A stretch of DNA of 10,854 bases, from positions 1-10,854 of the forward strand of contig DAITVZ010000107.1 in NCBI GenBank assembly GCA_036841525.1. Reading direction: 5' to 3'. This DNA comes from JAAYEA01 sp012689325. Lineage in GTDB: Bacteria; Chloroflexota; Anaerolineae; JAAYEA01. A program made the position numbers and the translations under genes. How positions within the stretch are numbered: the first letter of the stretch is position 1; every line of letters begins with the position of its first letter. Positions 5,137-10,854 of this stretch are shown here, piece by piece. Below the pieces are notes generated by a model. It searched no databases. It saw nothing but the letters and a program-made list of their open reading frames with translations, and was not told where the DNA came from.

Positions 5137-5646
5137 ATGGCCGTGACGCGACGACGCCGCAAGATCGCCTGGACGAAGCAGCACCCCGCCTTGGCGGGGA
5201 GGGTCCGCGAGGCCTACGCGCAGGGCGGCCTGACCCTGCGGGCCGCGGCCCGGCGCTTCGGCCTGCCGACCCAGTTGGTGCGCGACCTGCTGCACGAGTA
5301 CCATCTGCTGCGGCACACCCGCAGCAAGGGGGGCTTCTACCCGGAGGACCCGCCCCGCTTCCTGGCCCTGGCCGTGGTCTGCGAGGCGGTGGTCCGCTGG
5401 CGCGCGCTCCGCCACCGGCCGGGCTCCCCCGAGCGGCAGGCGCTGCTGGCCTTCTTCGCCGACCCGCTCTTCCAGTTCTGGTGCGACCTGGGCGACCTGG
5501 ACGCCGACGCGGTGGTGGAGTACAACGGCATCCCGGTGGAGACGTGGGCGCGAACGGTGCAAAAGCGTTCCCTTGACAATACACGCACGGTGGGGTATAA
5601 TGGAATCGCGCAACGGCCTTGCTCGGTCGGCGCTCCCCTTTCCTGA
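5137..5646 (+). CDS. Helix-turn-helix protein, candidate late-gene regulator
   Basis: 169 residues, starting at ATG 5137 with GGAAAGG (5123-5129) upstream; GTG 5143 with AAGGGG is a possible alternative. The N-terminus is very basic (TRRRRKIAW). It is followed at about residues 30-50 by a clear helix-turn-helix, GLTLRAAARRFGLPTQLVRDLL. The remainder is helical (RFLALAVVCEAVVRWRALRHR, then QALLAFFADPLFQFWCDLGDLDADAVVEY). The 3' end of the gene contains a consensus sigma-70 promoter, so its last 25 or so codons do double duty and read unlike the rest. Its place directly upstream of a promoter-terminator unit in front of the packaging genes is that of Q-type antiterminators in lambdoid phages. 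No sequence resemblance to Q is claimed. A repressor or other DNA-binding role is equally possible. Confidence 0.7.
   Translation: MAVTRRRRKIAWTKQHPALAGRVREAYAQGGLTLRAAARRFGLPTQLVRDLLHEYHLLRHTRSKGGFYPEDPPRFLALAVVCEAVVRWRALRHRPGSPERQALLAFFADPLFQFWCDLGDLDADAVVEYNGIPVETWARTVQKRSLDNTRTVGYNGIAQRPCSVGAPLS
5573..5601 (+). promoter_or_regulatory. Consensus sigma-70 promoter
   Basis: TTGACA (5573-5578) and TATAAT (5596-5601) are separated by exactly 17 bases, a perfect match to the housekeeping promoter consensus in otherwise very GC-rich DNA. Transcription should start near 5608. The promoter lies inside the last codons of the helix-turn-helix gene. No repressor site is evident around it, so it is likely strong and constitutive in the host unless bound by a phage protein. 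Confidence 0.93.
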
Positions 5647-5779
5647 CTGGCTGGTGCGGTTCGGGCGGCGGCTCCTGCAGCTGCCGGACGGCCGCTACGA
5701 GATCACCTTCACCGTGGACGGGGAGCGGCGCGACTGGACCATCACCTACAAGGGCAAGATCGAGCGAGGCCAGCGATAA
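5600..5779 (+). CDS. Small hypothetical protein, start uncertain
   Basis: 59 residues if started at ATG 5600. The C-terminal two thirds look like a real small beta-rich protein: WLVRFGRRLLQLPDG, then YEITFTVDGERRDWTITYKG, then a basic tail. The start is a problem. ATG 5600 lies within the -10 element of the promoter, upstream of the expected transcript start near 5608, so it could only be translated from readthrough messages, using GGTGGGG (5589-5595). The only in-frame GTG after the start site (5654) has no ribosome site and would give 41 residues. The frame overlaps the preceding gene by 47 bases. It may be expressed only from long messages, be leaderless, or be a relic. Confidence 0.5.
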   Translation: MESRNGLARSALPFPDWLVRFGRRLLQLPDGRYEITFTVDGERRDWTITYKGKIERGQR

Positions 5780-5930
5780 GGGGCGGCGGAGGCCGTCCCA
5801 CATAGTCAAACCGCCCGGCCCACCATAGCCGGGGACAGCACCAGGACCGCCAGCCTCGTCGGTGGACGAGGCCAGAGACACGGCGCTAGGGAAGACGGCA
5901 TCATGCCGCCGATCCCTCGCGCCGTTTTTT
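5608..5930 (+). ncRNA. Predicted short transcript between consensus promoter and terminator
   Basis: A transcript begun about seven bases after TATAAT would end at the T-run at 5925-5930, giving about 320 nucleotides. Its 3' half has no gene from 5780 on but holds GGGCGG (5781-5786) complementary to CCGCCC (5811-5816). It also has a perfect 8-bp hairpin GCCTCGTC-GGTG-GACGAGGC (5853-5872) and the terminator stem. The arrangement resembles the 6S RNA unit ahead of the late genes in lambda. The RNA might be only a by-product of the switch, a regulator, or the message for the small frame inside it. The start point is predicted, not observed. Confidence 0.55.
5880..5930 (+). terminator. Intrinsic terminator before the late genes
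   Basis: ACGGCGC (5880-5886) pairs with GCGCCGT (5919-5925). After one mismatch AGGGA (5888-5892) pairs with TCCCT (5913-5917), and inside sits a small hairpin CGGCA-TCA-TGCCG (5896-5908). The stem runs directly into six T (5925-5930). It stands 22 bases before the start of the ParB-like gene, so expression of everything downstream from this promoter requires readthrough or antitermination. Confidence 0.92.
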
Positions 5931-5952
5931 GTTGCACGCAGCAGGAGGGGCC

Positions 5953-6612
5953 ATGTCGGAAGCGACCTTTGCGGTGGAGCTCGCGCCGGTGGAGGCGCTG
6001 AAGCCCCACCCGCGCAACTATCGCGGCCACCCCGACGACCAGATCGCCCACATCGTGGCGAGCATCCAGGCCCACGGGGTCTACCGCAACGTGGTGACCG
6101 CCCAGGACGGGACGATCCTGGCGGGGCACGGCGTGGTGGAGGCCTGCCGCCGCCTGGGGCTGCCGCGGGTCCCCGTCCACCGGCTTCCCCTGGCCCCGGA
6201 CGACCCGCGGGCGCTGAAGGTGCTGGCCGGCGACAACGAGATCGAGCACCTGGCCGAGCAGGACGACCGGCTGCTCACCGAGCTCCTGCGGGAGATCAAG
6301 GACCAGGACGCCGCGGGGCTGCTGGGCACCGGCTACGACGAGATGATGCTAGCGAACCTGGTCTTCGTCACCCGCCCGGAGAGCGAGATCCAGGACTTCG
6401 ACGAGGCCGCCCAGTGGGTGGGGCTGCCGGGGTACGAGGCCGCCCCCGACCCGCTCAAGGTGACGGTCAACTTTGCCAACGGGGAGGACCGCGCCGACTT
6501 TTTCCGGCGGCTGGGGGTCGCCTTCACCGACAAGACCGACTCCATCTGGTGGCCGCCGCGGGAGCGGGAGGACAAGCTCTCGCTCAAGTTCGTGGAGGGC
6601 GACGATGCCTGA
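5953..6612 (+). CDS. ParB/Srx-fold nuclease-like protein
   Basis: 219 residues from ATG 5953, preceded by GCAGGAGGGG. The N-terminal half is a ParB/sulfiredoxin-fold domain: VEALKPHPRNYRGHPDD, then IVASIQAHGVYRNVVTAQDGT, the hallmark ILAGHGVVEACRRLG (residues 55-69) and a VPVHRLPL strand. LVLAGDNE-type sequence follows (KVLAGDNEIEHLAEQDD), as in phage ParB-like proteins. Instead of a partition DNA-binding domain, the C-terminus carries a different region with KVTVNFANGEDRADFFRRLG and SIWWPPRERED, a segment I associate with phage proteins encoded beside modification or packaging genes. Such domains have been described as DNA nickases or NTP-binding; here a role in DNA modification or packaging is inferred. 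The gene overlaps the glycosyltransferase start by 8 bases. Confidence 0.85.
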   Translation: MSEATFAVELAPVEALKPHPRNYRGHPDDQIAHIVASIQAHGVYRNVVTAQDGTILAGHGVVEACRRLGLPRVPVHRLPLAPDDPRALKVLAGDNEIEHLAEQDDRLLTELLREIKDQDAAGLLGTGYDEMMLANLVFVTRPESEIQDFDEAAQWVGLPGYEAAPDPLKVTVNFANGEDRADFFRRLGVAFTDKTDSIWWPPREREDKLSLKFVEGDDA

Positions 6613-7504
6613 GCGCCTGCTCCCGCGCTACCCGATCTACGTCCCCTCCAAGGGGCGCCACGACGCCTGCTACACCGCGCGGTTCCTGATCCAGGACGGG
6701 GTGCCCTTCCGCCTGGTGGTGGAGCCGGGGGAGCGGGACCGCTACGCCGCGGCCTTCGGCCCGGAGCGGGTGCTGACGCTGCCGTGGGACAACCCCGGCT
6801 CGGTGATCCCGGCGCGCAACTGGATCAAGGAGCACGCCACGGCGGCGGGATACGAACGGCACTGGCAGCTGGACGACAACATCCGGCGCATCCGGCGGCT
6901 GTACCGGGGCAAAAGGATCCCCTGCGCCGCCGGGGTCGCCCTGCGGGTGGTGGAGGATTTCGCCGACCGCTACGAGAACGTGGCCCTGGCCGGGCTGAAC
7001 TACGAGTTCTTCGCCATCGGGGAGGAATTGCCGCCCTTCTACCTGAACAGCCGGGTCTACTCCTGCACCCTGGTGCTGAACCGCCTCCCCCACCGCTGGC
7101 GGGGGCGCTACAACGAGGACACCGACCTCTGCCTGCAGGTCCTGGCCGACGGCTGGTGCACCGTGCTGGTCAACGCCTTCCTGACCCAAAAGGCGCGGAC
7201 CATGACCATCAAGGGGGGCAACACGGCGGCGCTCTACCAGGGCGACGGGCGGCTCAAGATGGCCCGCTCCCTGGAGCGGCTCTGGCCGGGGGTGGTCAAG
7301 ACGTCGCGGCGGTTCCAGCGGCCGCAGCACGTGGTCTACGACGCCTGGCGGCGCTTCGACACGCCGCTGCGGCTCAAGCCGGGGGTGGACCTGGCCCAAT
7401 TGCCGCCGGTGGACGACTACGGGCTGCGGCTGGCTCAGGTGGCGGAGATCAAGAGCGAGAGCCTGCGCCGGTGGTACGCGGCGCAGGTTGACCAGGCGGG
7501 TTGA
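6605..7504 (+). CDS. TET-associated glycosyltransferase (TAGT family)
   Basis: 299 residues from ATG 6605, inside the end of the ParB-like gene. The order of motifs fits the TAGT family described alongside TET/JBP dioxygenases in phages. YPIYVPSKGR (S15-R18) comes first, then VPFRLVVEPGE and IPARNWIKEHA. The metal/sugar-nucleotide motif HWQLDDNI (D90, D91) follows, then NVALAGLNYEFF and RWRGRYNEDTDLCLQVLADGW (N170-D174). IKGGNT (G204-N206) and a C-terminal WPGVV...RRFQRPQHVV end the series. Family members are thought to add sugars to hydroxymethylated pyrimidines in phage DNA, protecting it from restriction. No TET/JBP dioxygenase or other base-hydroxylating enzyme is in this window, so the acceptor base would be made by a gene elsewhere. 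The substrate sugar cannot be told. Confidence 0.9.
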   Translation: MPERLLPRYPIYVPSKGRHDACYTARFLIQDGVPFRLVVEPGERDRYAAAFGPERVLTLPWDNPGSVIPARNWIKEHATAAGYERHWQLDDNIRRIRRLYRGKRIPCAAGVALRVVEDFADRYENVALAGLNYEFFAIGEELPPFYLNSRVYSCTLVLNRLPHRWRGRYNEDTDLCLQVLADGWCTVLVNAFLTQKARTMTIKGGNTAALYQGDGRLKMARSLERLWPGVVKTSRRFQRPQHVVYDAWRRFDTPLRLKPGVDLAQLPPVDDYGLRLAQVAEIKSESLRRWYAAQVDQAG

Positions 7505-7508
7505 CGCC

Positions 7509-7931
7509 GTGGCGCAGCGAGACGCCCTCCGGGCGTTCGAGAAGCAGAAGCAGGCGCTGAGCCTGGCGCTGGCGGGCGTCAGCTACCAGACCATCGCGGA
7601 GCGGGTGGGCTACCGCTCCAAGCAAGCGGCCTGGAAGGCGGTCAAGAGCGCCCTGCACAAGTCCATCGCCAAGACCGCGGAGGAGGAGCGGCTGGTGCAG
7701 TCCGAGCGGCTGAACGTCATGCTCAAGGCCGTCTGGCCGGGGGTGATGGACGGCCAGCTGAAGGCCATCGAGACGGCGCTGCGGATCGAGGAGCGCCGCG
7801 CCCGCCTGTGGGGGCTGGACGCGCCGCTCAAGACCAGCGCGCGGGAGCGGGTGACGGTCAGGTTCGTGCCCGAATGGGATGACGATGGAGACGACGGTGG
7901 AGTTCCGCTATCGCCGCCGGAGGCTGCATGA
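7509..7931 (+). CDS. terS: Terminase small subunit
   Basis: 140 residues from GTG 7509, where GGCGGG (7495-7500) is a suitable but weak ribosome site; TTG 7488 would add seven residues and overlap the glycosyltransferase. Near residues 12-45 lies a helix-turn-helix, QALSLALAGVSYQTIAERVGYRSKQAAWKAV, the DNA-recognition region of small terminases. Helices with LVQSERLNVMLKAVWPGVMDG and LKAIETALRIEERRARLWGLDAP form the oligomerisation core typical of this group. An acidic tail (EWDDDGDDGG) follows. It recognises phage DNA and regulates the large subunit. The large-subunit gene starts inside it, with a 53-base overlap, so the last 17 or so codons are read in two frames. Gene order (TerS, TerL, portal) supports the call. 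Confidence 0.88.
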   Translation: MAQRDALRAFEKQKQALSLALAGVSYQTIAERVGYRSKQAAWKAVKSALHKSIAKTAEEERLVQSERLNVMLKAVWPGVMDGQLKAIETALRIEERRARLWGLDAPLKTSARERVTVRFVPEWDDDGDDGGVPLSPPEAA

Positions 7932-9144
7932 GCGCCAGCAGGAGTTCGTGGCGCATCCGGCGAAACGAAAGGTGGTCCGCGCCGGGCGCCGTTCGGGCAA
8001 GACCGTGGGCGTGGCTGATCTGGCGGCATCTGCGTTCGCGGAGCGCGGCCGCCGCGTCCTGTACGCCACCCCCACGCAGGACCAGGTGGGGCGCTTCTGG
8101 TACGAGGTCAAGCGGGCCTTTCGCCAGGCGGTGGCCCGGGGGATCCTGCGCAAGGACGAGACCGAGCACGTCATCGAATGGCCGGACACCAACGCGCGCA
8201 TCCGGGCCAAGACCGCCTGGAACGCGGACACCTTGCGGGGCGACTATGCGGACCTGCTGATCCTGGACGAGTTCCAGCTGATGAACGAGGACGCCTGGGA
8301 GCTGGTGGGGGCGCCGATGCTGCTGGACAACAACGGCGACGCGGTCTTCATCTACACCCCGCCCAGCCTCCGCTCGGCGGGGGGGAGCAAGGCCAGGGAC
8401 CCCCGCCACGCGGCCAAGCTGTTCCAGCGGGCCCAGGCGGACGCGACGGGGCGGTGGGCGGCGTTCCATTTCACCAGCCACGACAACCCGTTCATCAGCC
8501 GGGAGGCGCTGGACGAGATCAGCCGGGACATGACCCGCCTGGCCTACCTGCAAGAGATCATGGCGGAGGACATCGAGGACGCGCCGGGGGCGCTGTGGAA
8601 GCGGGACCTGCTGGAGCAGTTCCGGGTCCTCCAGGCGCCGCCGTTGCTGCGGGTCGTGGTGGCGGTGGACCCGGAGGCGACCAGCGGGCCCGGCAGTGCC
8701 GAGACCGGGATCGTCGCGGCGGGGCTGGGGGCGGACCGGCACTATTACGTCCTGGCCGACGACTCGCTGCGGGCCAGCCCCCACGGCTGGGCGACCCAGG
8801 CCATCGCGGCGTGCCGCCGCCTCCAGGCGGACCGGCTGGTGGCGGAGGCCAACAACGGCGGCGAGATGGTGGAGCACACGCTGCGGACGGTGGACCCGGC
8901 CGTCCCGTACAGGGCGGTCCACGCCAGCCGCGGCAAGCAGGTCCGGGCGGAGCCCATCGTGGCGCTGTACGAGCAGGGCAAGGTCCACCACGTGGGGAGC
9001 TTCCCCGCGCTGGAGGACCAGTTGTGCCAGTGGGTGCCCGGCGATCCCAGCCCCGACCGGCTGGACGCGTTGGTGTGGGCGATGACCGAGCTGGCGGGGG
9101 GCGCCAGCCCGGCGGTGATCCCGATACGAGGCGGAGATGGCTAG
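7879..9144 (+). CDS. terL: Terminase large subunit
   Basis: 421 residues from ATG 7879 (ATG 7885 is also possible; neither has a strong ribosome site, and translation is probably coupled to terS). The ATPase domain comes first: Walker A RAGRRSGKT (K41), an adenine-side YATPTQDQ, Walker B LLILDEF (D130, E131), and a coupling-type segment FIYTPPSL with a following ARDPRHAAKLF. The RNase H-like nuclease domain begins with VVVAVDPEATSG (D264), followed by LVAEANNGGEMV (E323 region), VHASRGKQVRAEPIVALYEQGKV and the third acidic site in DRLDALVWAMTEL (D396). This is the motor that drives DNA into the prohead and cuts concatemers. Length is at the short end for the family but both domains are complete. 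Confidence 0.96.
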   Translation: MTMETTVEFRYRRRRLHERQQEFVAHPAKRKVVRAGRRSGKTVGVADLAASAFAERGRRVLYATPTQDQVGRFWYEVKRAFRQAVARGILRKDETEHVIEWPDTNARIRAKTAWNADTLRGDYADLLILDEFQLMNEDAWELVGAPMLLDNNGDAVFIYTPPSLRSAGGSKARDPRHAAKLFQRAQADATGRWAAFHFTSHDNPFISREALDEISRDMTRLAYLQEIMAEDIEDAPGALWKRDLLEQFRVLQAPPLLRVVVAVDPEATSGPGSAETGIVAAGLGADRHYYVLADDSLRASPHGWATQAIAACRRLQADRLVAEANNGGEMVEHTLRTVDPAVPYRAVHASRGKQVRAEPIVALYEQGKVHHVGSFPALEDQLCQWVPGDPSPDRLDALVWAMTELAGGASPAVIPIRGGDG

Positions 9145-10854
9145 GCGACAGGTGGCGTGGGTGCTGGGCGGCGGCCTGGAACGGGCCGCGCGCATGGTCA
9201 CGGAGGCGCAGTTCATCAGCGCCGAGGAGCTGTTCGCGCAGCTCAAGTCGGGGGGCGACGCCACCACCCCCGCGGGCGCCTACGCCTCGGTGGTCTGGGC
9301 CTACCGCTGCGTCAACCTGCGGGCGTTGACCATCGGGGCCCTGCCCTGGCGGGTGGTGGACCGGGCGGGGAACGAGGTGGCGTGGCCGCTGGCGGAGGCG
9401 CTGGACGACCACCTGGCGCGGATCGAGTTCGCCCTAAGCGTGTGGGGCGCCGCCTACCTGCTCAAGGCGGGCGACGGGGGGACGCTGCGGGGCTTCCAGT
9501 GGCTGAACCCGCTGACCATGCGGCCGGTGGCGGACGCGCTGACGGGGATCACCGCCTTCGAGCAGCGGCTGCGGAGCAAGGGCGCCATCGAGGTGGTGCG
9601 CTCGTTCCGGCCCGGCCAGGTGATCTACCACCGGCTGGAGAACCCGGCCGACGACCTGGGGCCGGGGGTGTCGCCGCTGCAGGTGGCGCTCTCGGCGGCG
9701 GGGCTGGCCCGCAACGCCAACGTCTTCGCCGAGCGGTTCTTCGAGTACGGGGCCATCCCCGCCCTGGTGCTCTCCACCGAGCAGGACGTGCTGCCGGGCG
9801 AGCGGGAGGAAGTGCAGCGGTGGTGGCAAAAGACCTTCGGCGGGGTGCGCCGGGCCTGGGAGACCTTGATCGTGGGGCGCGGCCTCAAGCCGGTGGTCAT
9901 CGGGTCGCCGGTGAAGGACCTGGCCCTCTCGGCGCTGTACCAGGAGATGCGCGACCAGATCTGCGTGGCCTTCGGCGTGCCGCAGACGCTGCTGGCCGAC
10001 GCGGCGAATTTCGCCACGGCCCGAGAACACAAGCTGGAATTCTACTACGGGACCATCTTCCCGGAGGCGGACCTGATCGCCAAGGGGCTGAACCGGCAGC
10101 TCTTCGAGCCGCTGGGGCTGGCCTTCGAGTGGGCCACGGAGCAGGTGGAGGCGGTGCAGCAGGACGAGGCGACCAAGGCGGCGGCGATCACGAGCTTGTA
10201 CGCCAAGGGGATCATCACCCTGTCGGAGGCGCGGGAGCAGTTGGGGTACGGCCCGCTGCCGGGGGAGGAAGGGGCCGCGGAGCCTGCACCCGTTGTGGGG
10301 GAGGAGCCGGAGATCGCGCCGGTCAGCAAGGCAGCCTATCAGGACCTGGCCCGTTGGCGCAAAAAGCTGGCGCGGGGCGAGGGGCATTTCGTCAGCGCGG
10401 CCATCCCCGACTGGCTGCGCGCGGCGGTCCGGGCGCGGCTGCTGCACCCGCTCTTGGCCGACCACGCCATCGAGCCCGCCCTGCGCCGGTTCGACGCGGA
10501 GGGGGCGCGGAAGAAGCTGACCAAGAAGGTCGCCGCCGCGCTGTCCTCCCACGCCGACGACGTGATCGCCGGGGCGCTGGGCGGGGCGATGCCGGAGGCG
10601 GCGCTGGGCAACCTGAGCGTCTCCCTGACCTCCACCCTGACCGAGGGGCTGCTGCTGATCGCCCTGGACCTGCTCTTGGAGCTGGCGACGGAGACGGGCG
10701 TCGGGATCGACTACGACAAGGCCATGATCGACGCCGCCAAGTGGGCCGCCGATTACAGCTACGAGCAGGTCAAGGACGTCGTGGACACGGAGCGGCGGCT
10801 GTTGCAGGACGTGATCAGTCGCTTGACCGATGGGCAGATCGACCAGGAGGCGGC
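9137..10854 (+). CDS. HK97-type portal protein with C-terminal extension, 3' end missing
   Basis: Open frame of at least 572 residues from ATG 9137, overlapping terL by 8 bases and running off the window. Residues about 1-375 are an HK97-type portal: YRCVNLRALTIGALPWRVVD (from Y56), LSVWGAAYLLKAG, WLNPLTMRPV, VIYHRLENP with GVSPLQVALSAAGLARNANVFAERFF, and FGVPQTLLADAANFATAREH (F279 on). It ends near AREQLGYGPLPGEEG. The frame then passes an acidic Pro/Glu linker and continues with DLARWRKKLARGEGHFVSAAIPDWL. From about residue 430 it is helical, ending AAKWAADYSYEQVKDVVDTERRLLQDVISRLTDGQI, which resembles the start of a MuF-type head morphogenesis domain. HK97-type portals usually end near 380-450 residues, so this is either a long portal or a portal-MuF fusion. 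The portal ring forms the DNA entry channel and docks the terminase. Confidence 0.93.
   Translation, partial: MARRQVAWVLGGGLERAARMVTEAQFISAEELFAQLKSGGDATTPAGAYASVVWAYRCVNLRALTIGALPWRVVDRAGNEVAWPLAEALDDHLARIEFALSVWGAAYLLKAGDGGTLRGFQWLNPLTMRPVADALTGITAFEQRLRSKGAIEVVRSFRPGQVIYHRLENPADDLGPGVSPLQVALSAAGLARNANVFAERFFEYGAIPALVLSTEQDVLPGEREEVQRWWQKTFGGVRRAWETLIVGRGLKPVVIGSPVKDLALSALYQEMRDQICVAFGVPQTLLADAANFATAREHKLEFYYGTIFPEADLIAKGLNRQLFEPLGLAFEWATEQVEAVQQDEATKAAAITSLYAKGIITLSEAREQLGYGPLPGEEGAAEPAPVVGEEPEIAPVSKAAYQDLARWRKKLARGEGHFVSAAIPDWLRAAVRARLLHPLLADHAIEPALRRFDAEGARKKLTKKVAAALSSHADDVIAGALGGAMPEAALGNLSVSLTSTLTEGLLLIALDLLLELATETGVGIDYDKAMIDAAKWAADYSYEQVKDVVDTERRLLQDVISRLTDGQIDQEA

Noticed and set aside
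4546..5613. Reverse-strand frame of 355 codons across several small genes
   Set aside because: It crosses several + strand genes with good ribosome sites and overlapping starts and stops, and its residues show the repetitive composition of an antisense shadow.
5619..5828. Alternative frame started by TTG inside the promoter-terminator unit
   Set aside because: Ser/Arg/Pro-rich product without structure or ribosome site; the frame ending at 5779 looks far more protein-like.
7858..9267. Long reverse-strand frame of 469 codons opposite the large terminase gene
   Set aside because: It mirrors the terminase gene, which has complete motifs. High third-position GC on one strand makes long antisense frames common; the product is Arg/Pro/Val/Leu-rich without recognisable motifs.
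9434..10552. Long reverse-strand frame of 372 codons opposite the portal gene
   Set aside because: Antisense shadow of the portal gene with shadow-like composition and no ribosome site that I can support.

Overview
This window looks like part of a tailed double-stranded DNA phage (siphovirus-type) or prophage from a very GC-rich bacterium. All convincing genes lie on the + strand, are tightly packed, and often overlap by 4-20 bases. Strong AGGAGG-type ribosome binding sites precede most starts. The host cannot be named from sequence alone. The SPP1-like replication pair, the purine-rich ribosome sites and a consensus sigma-70 promoter would suit a high-GC Firmicute or a Chloroflexota-type bacterium; this is inference.

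Region 1 (1-2153) is replication. It opens with the tail of an unidentified gene, then a 275-base gap packed with nested inverted repeats that looks like a structured leader RNA (369-643). Next come a DnaD/replisome-organiser-type initiator (644-1618) and a helicase-loader-like protein (1605-2153), the order of SPP1 genes 38 and 39. The linker of the initiator gene carries 20-bp and 15-bp direct repeats, a G-quadruplex motif and tandem palindromes, which together resemble an origin embedded in its initiator gene.

Region 2 (2146-5646) is a run of small accessory genes: a zinc ribbon protein, a VRR-NUC nuclease, a coiled-coil peptide, a two-helix membrane peptide, a Cys-rich protein and several unknowns. 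Among them is an unexpected glycoside-hydrolase-like protein (3614-4522) with NEP and TEWG active-site motifs. Three short repeat or hairpin elements mark gene boundaries (3284-3317, 4507-4557, 5073-5108). The region ends with a helix-turn-helix protein (5137-5646).

Region 3 (5573-5930) holds a perfect TTGACA-17-TATAAT promoter inside the end of that gene. About 320 bases later there is a strong intrinsic terminator, directly in front of the late genes. This is the layout of the lambda pR'-6S RNA-tR' late switch, so the helix-turn-helix protein is a candidate late regulator or antiterminator. A small open frame (5600-5779) lies inside the unit.

Region 4 (5953-10854) is DNA modification and packaging: a ParB/Srx-fold protein, a TET-associated glycosyltransferase (suggesting hypermodified, glycosylated phage DNA), small and large terminase, and an HK97-type portal. 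The portal frame runs on past the usual portal length to the window end and may be a portal-MuF fusion. No tRNA, CRISPR array, insertion sequence or integrase was seen.
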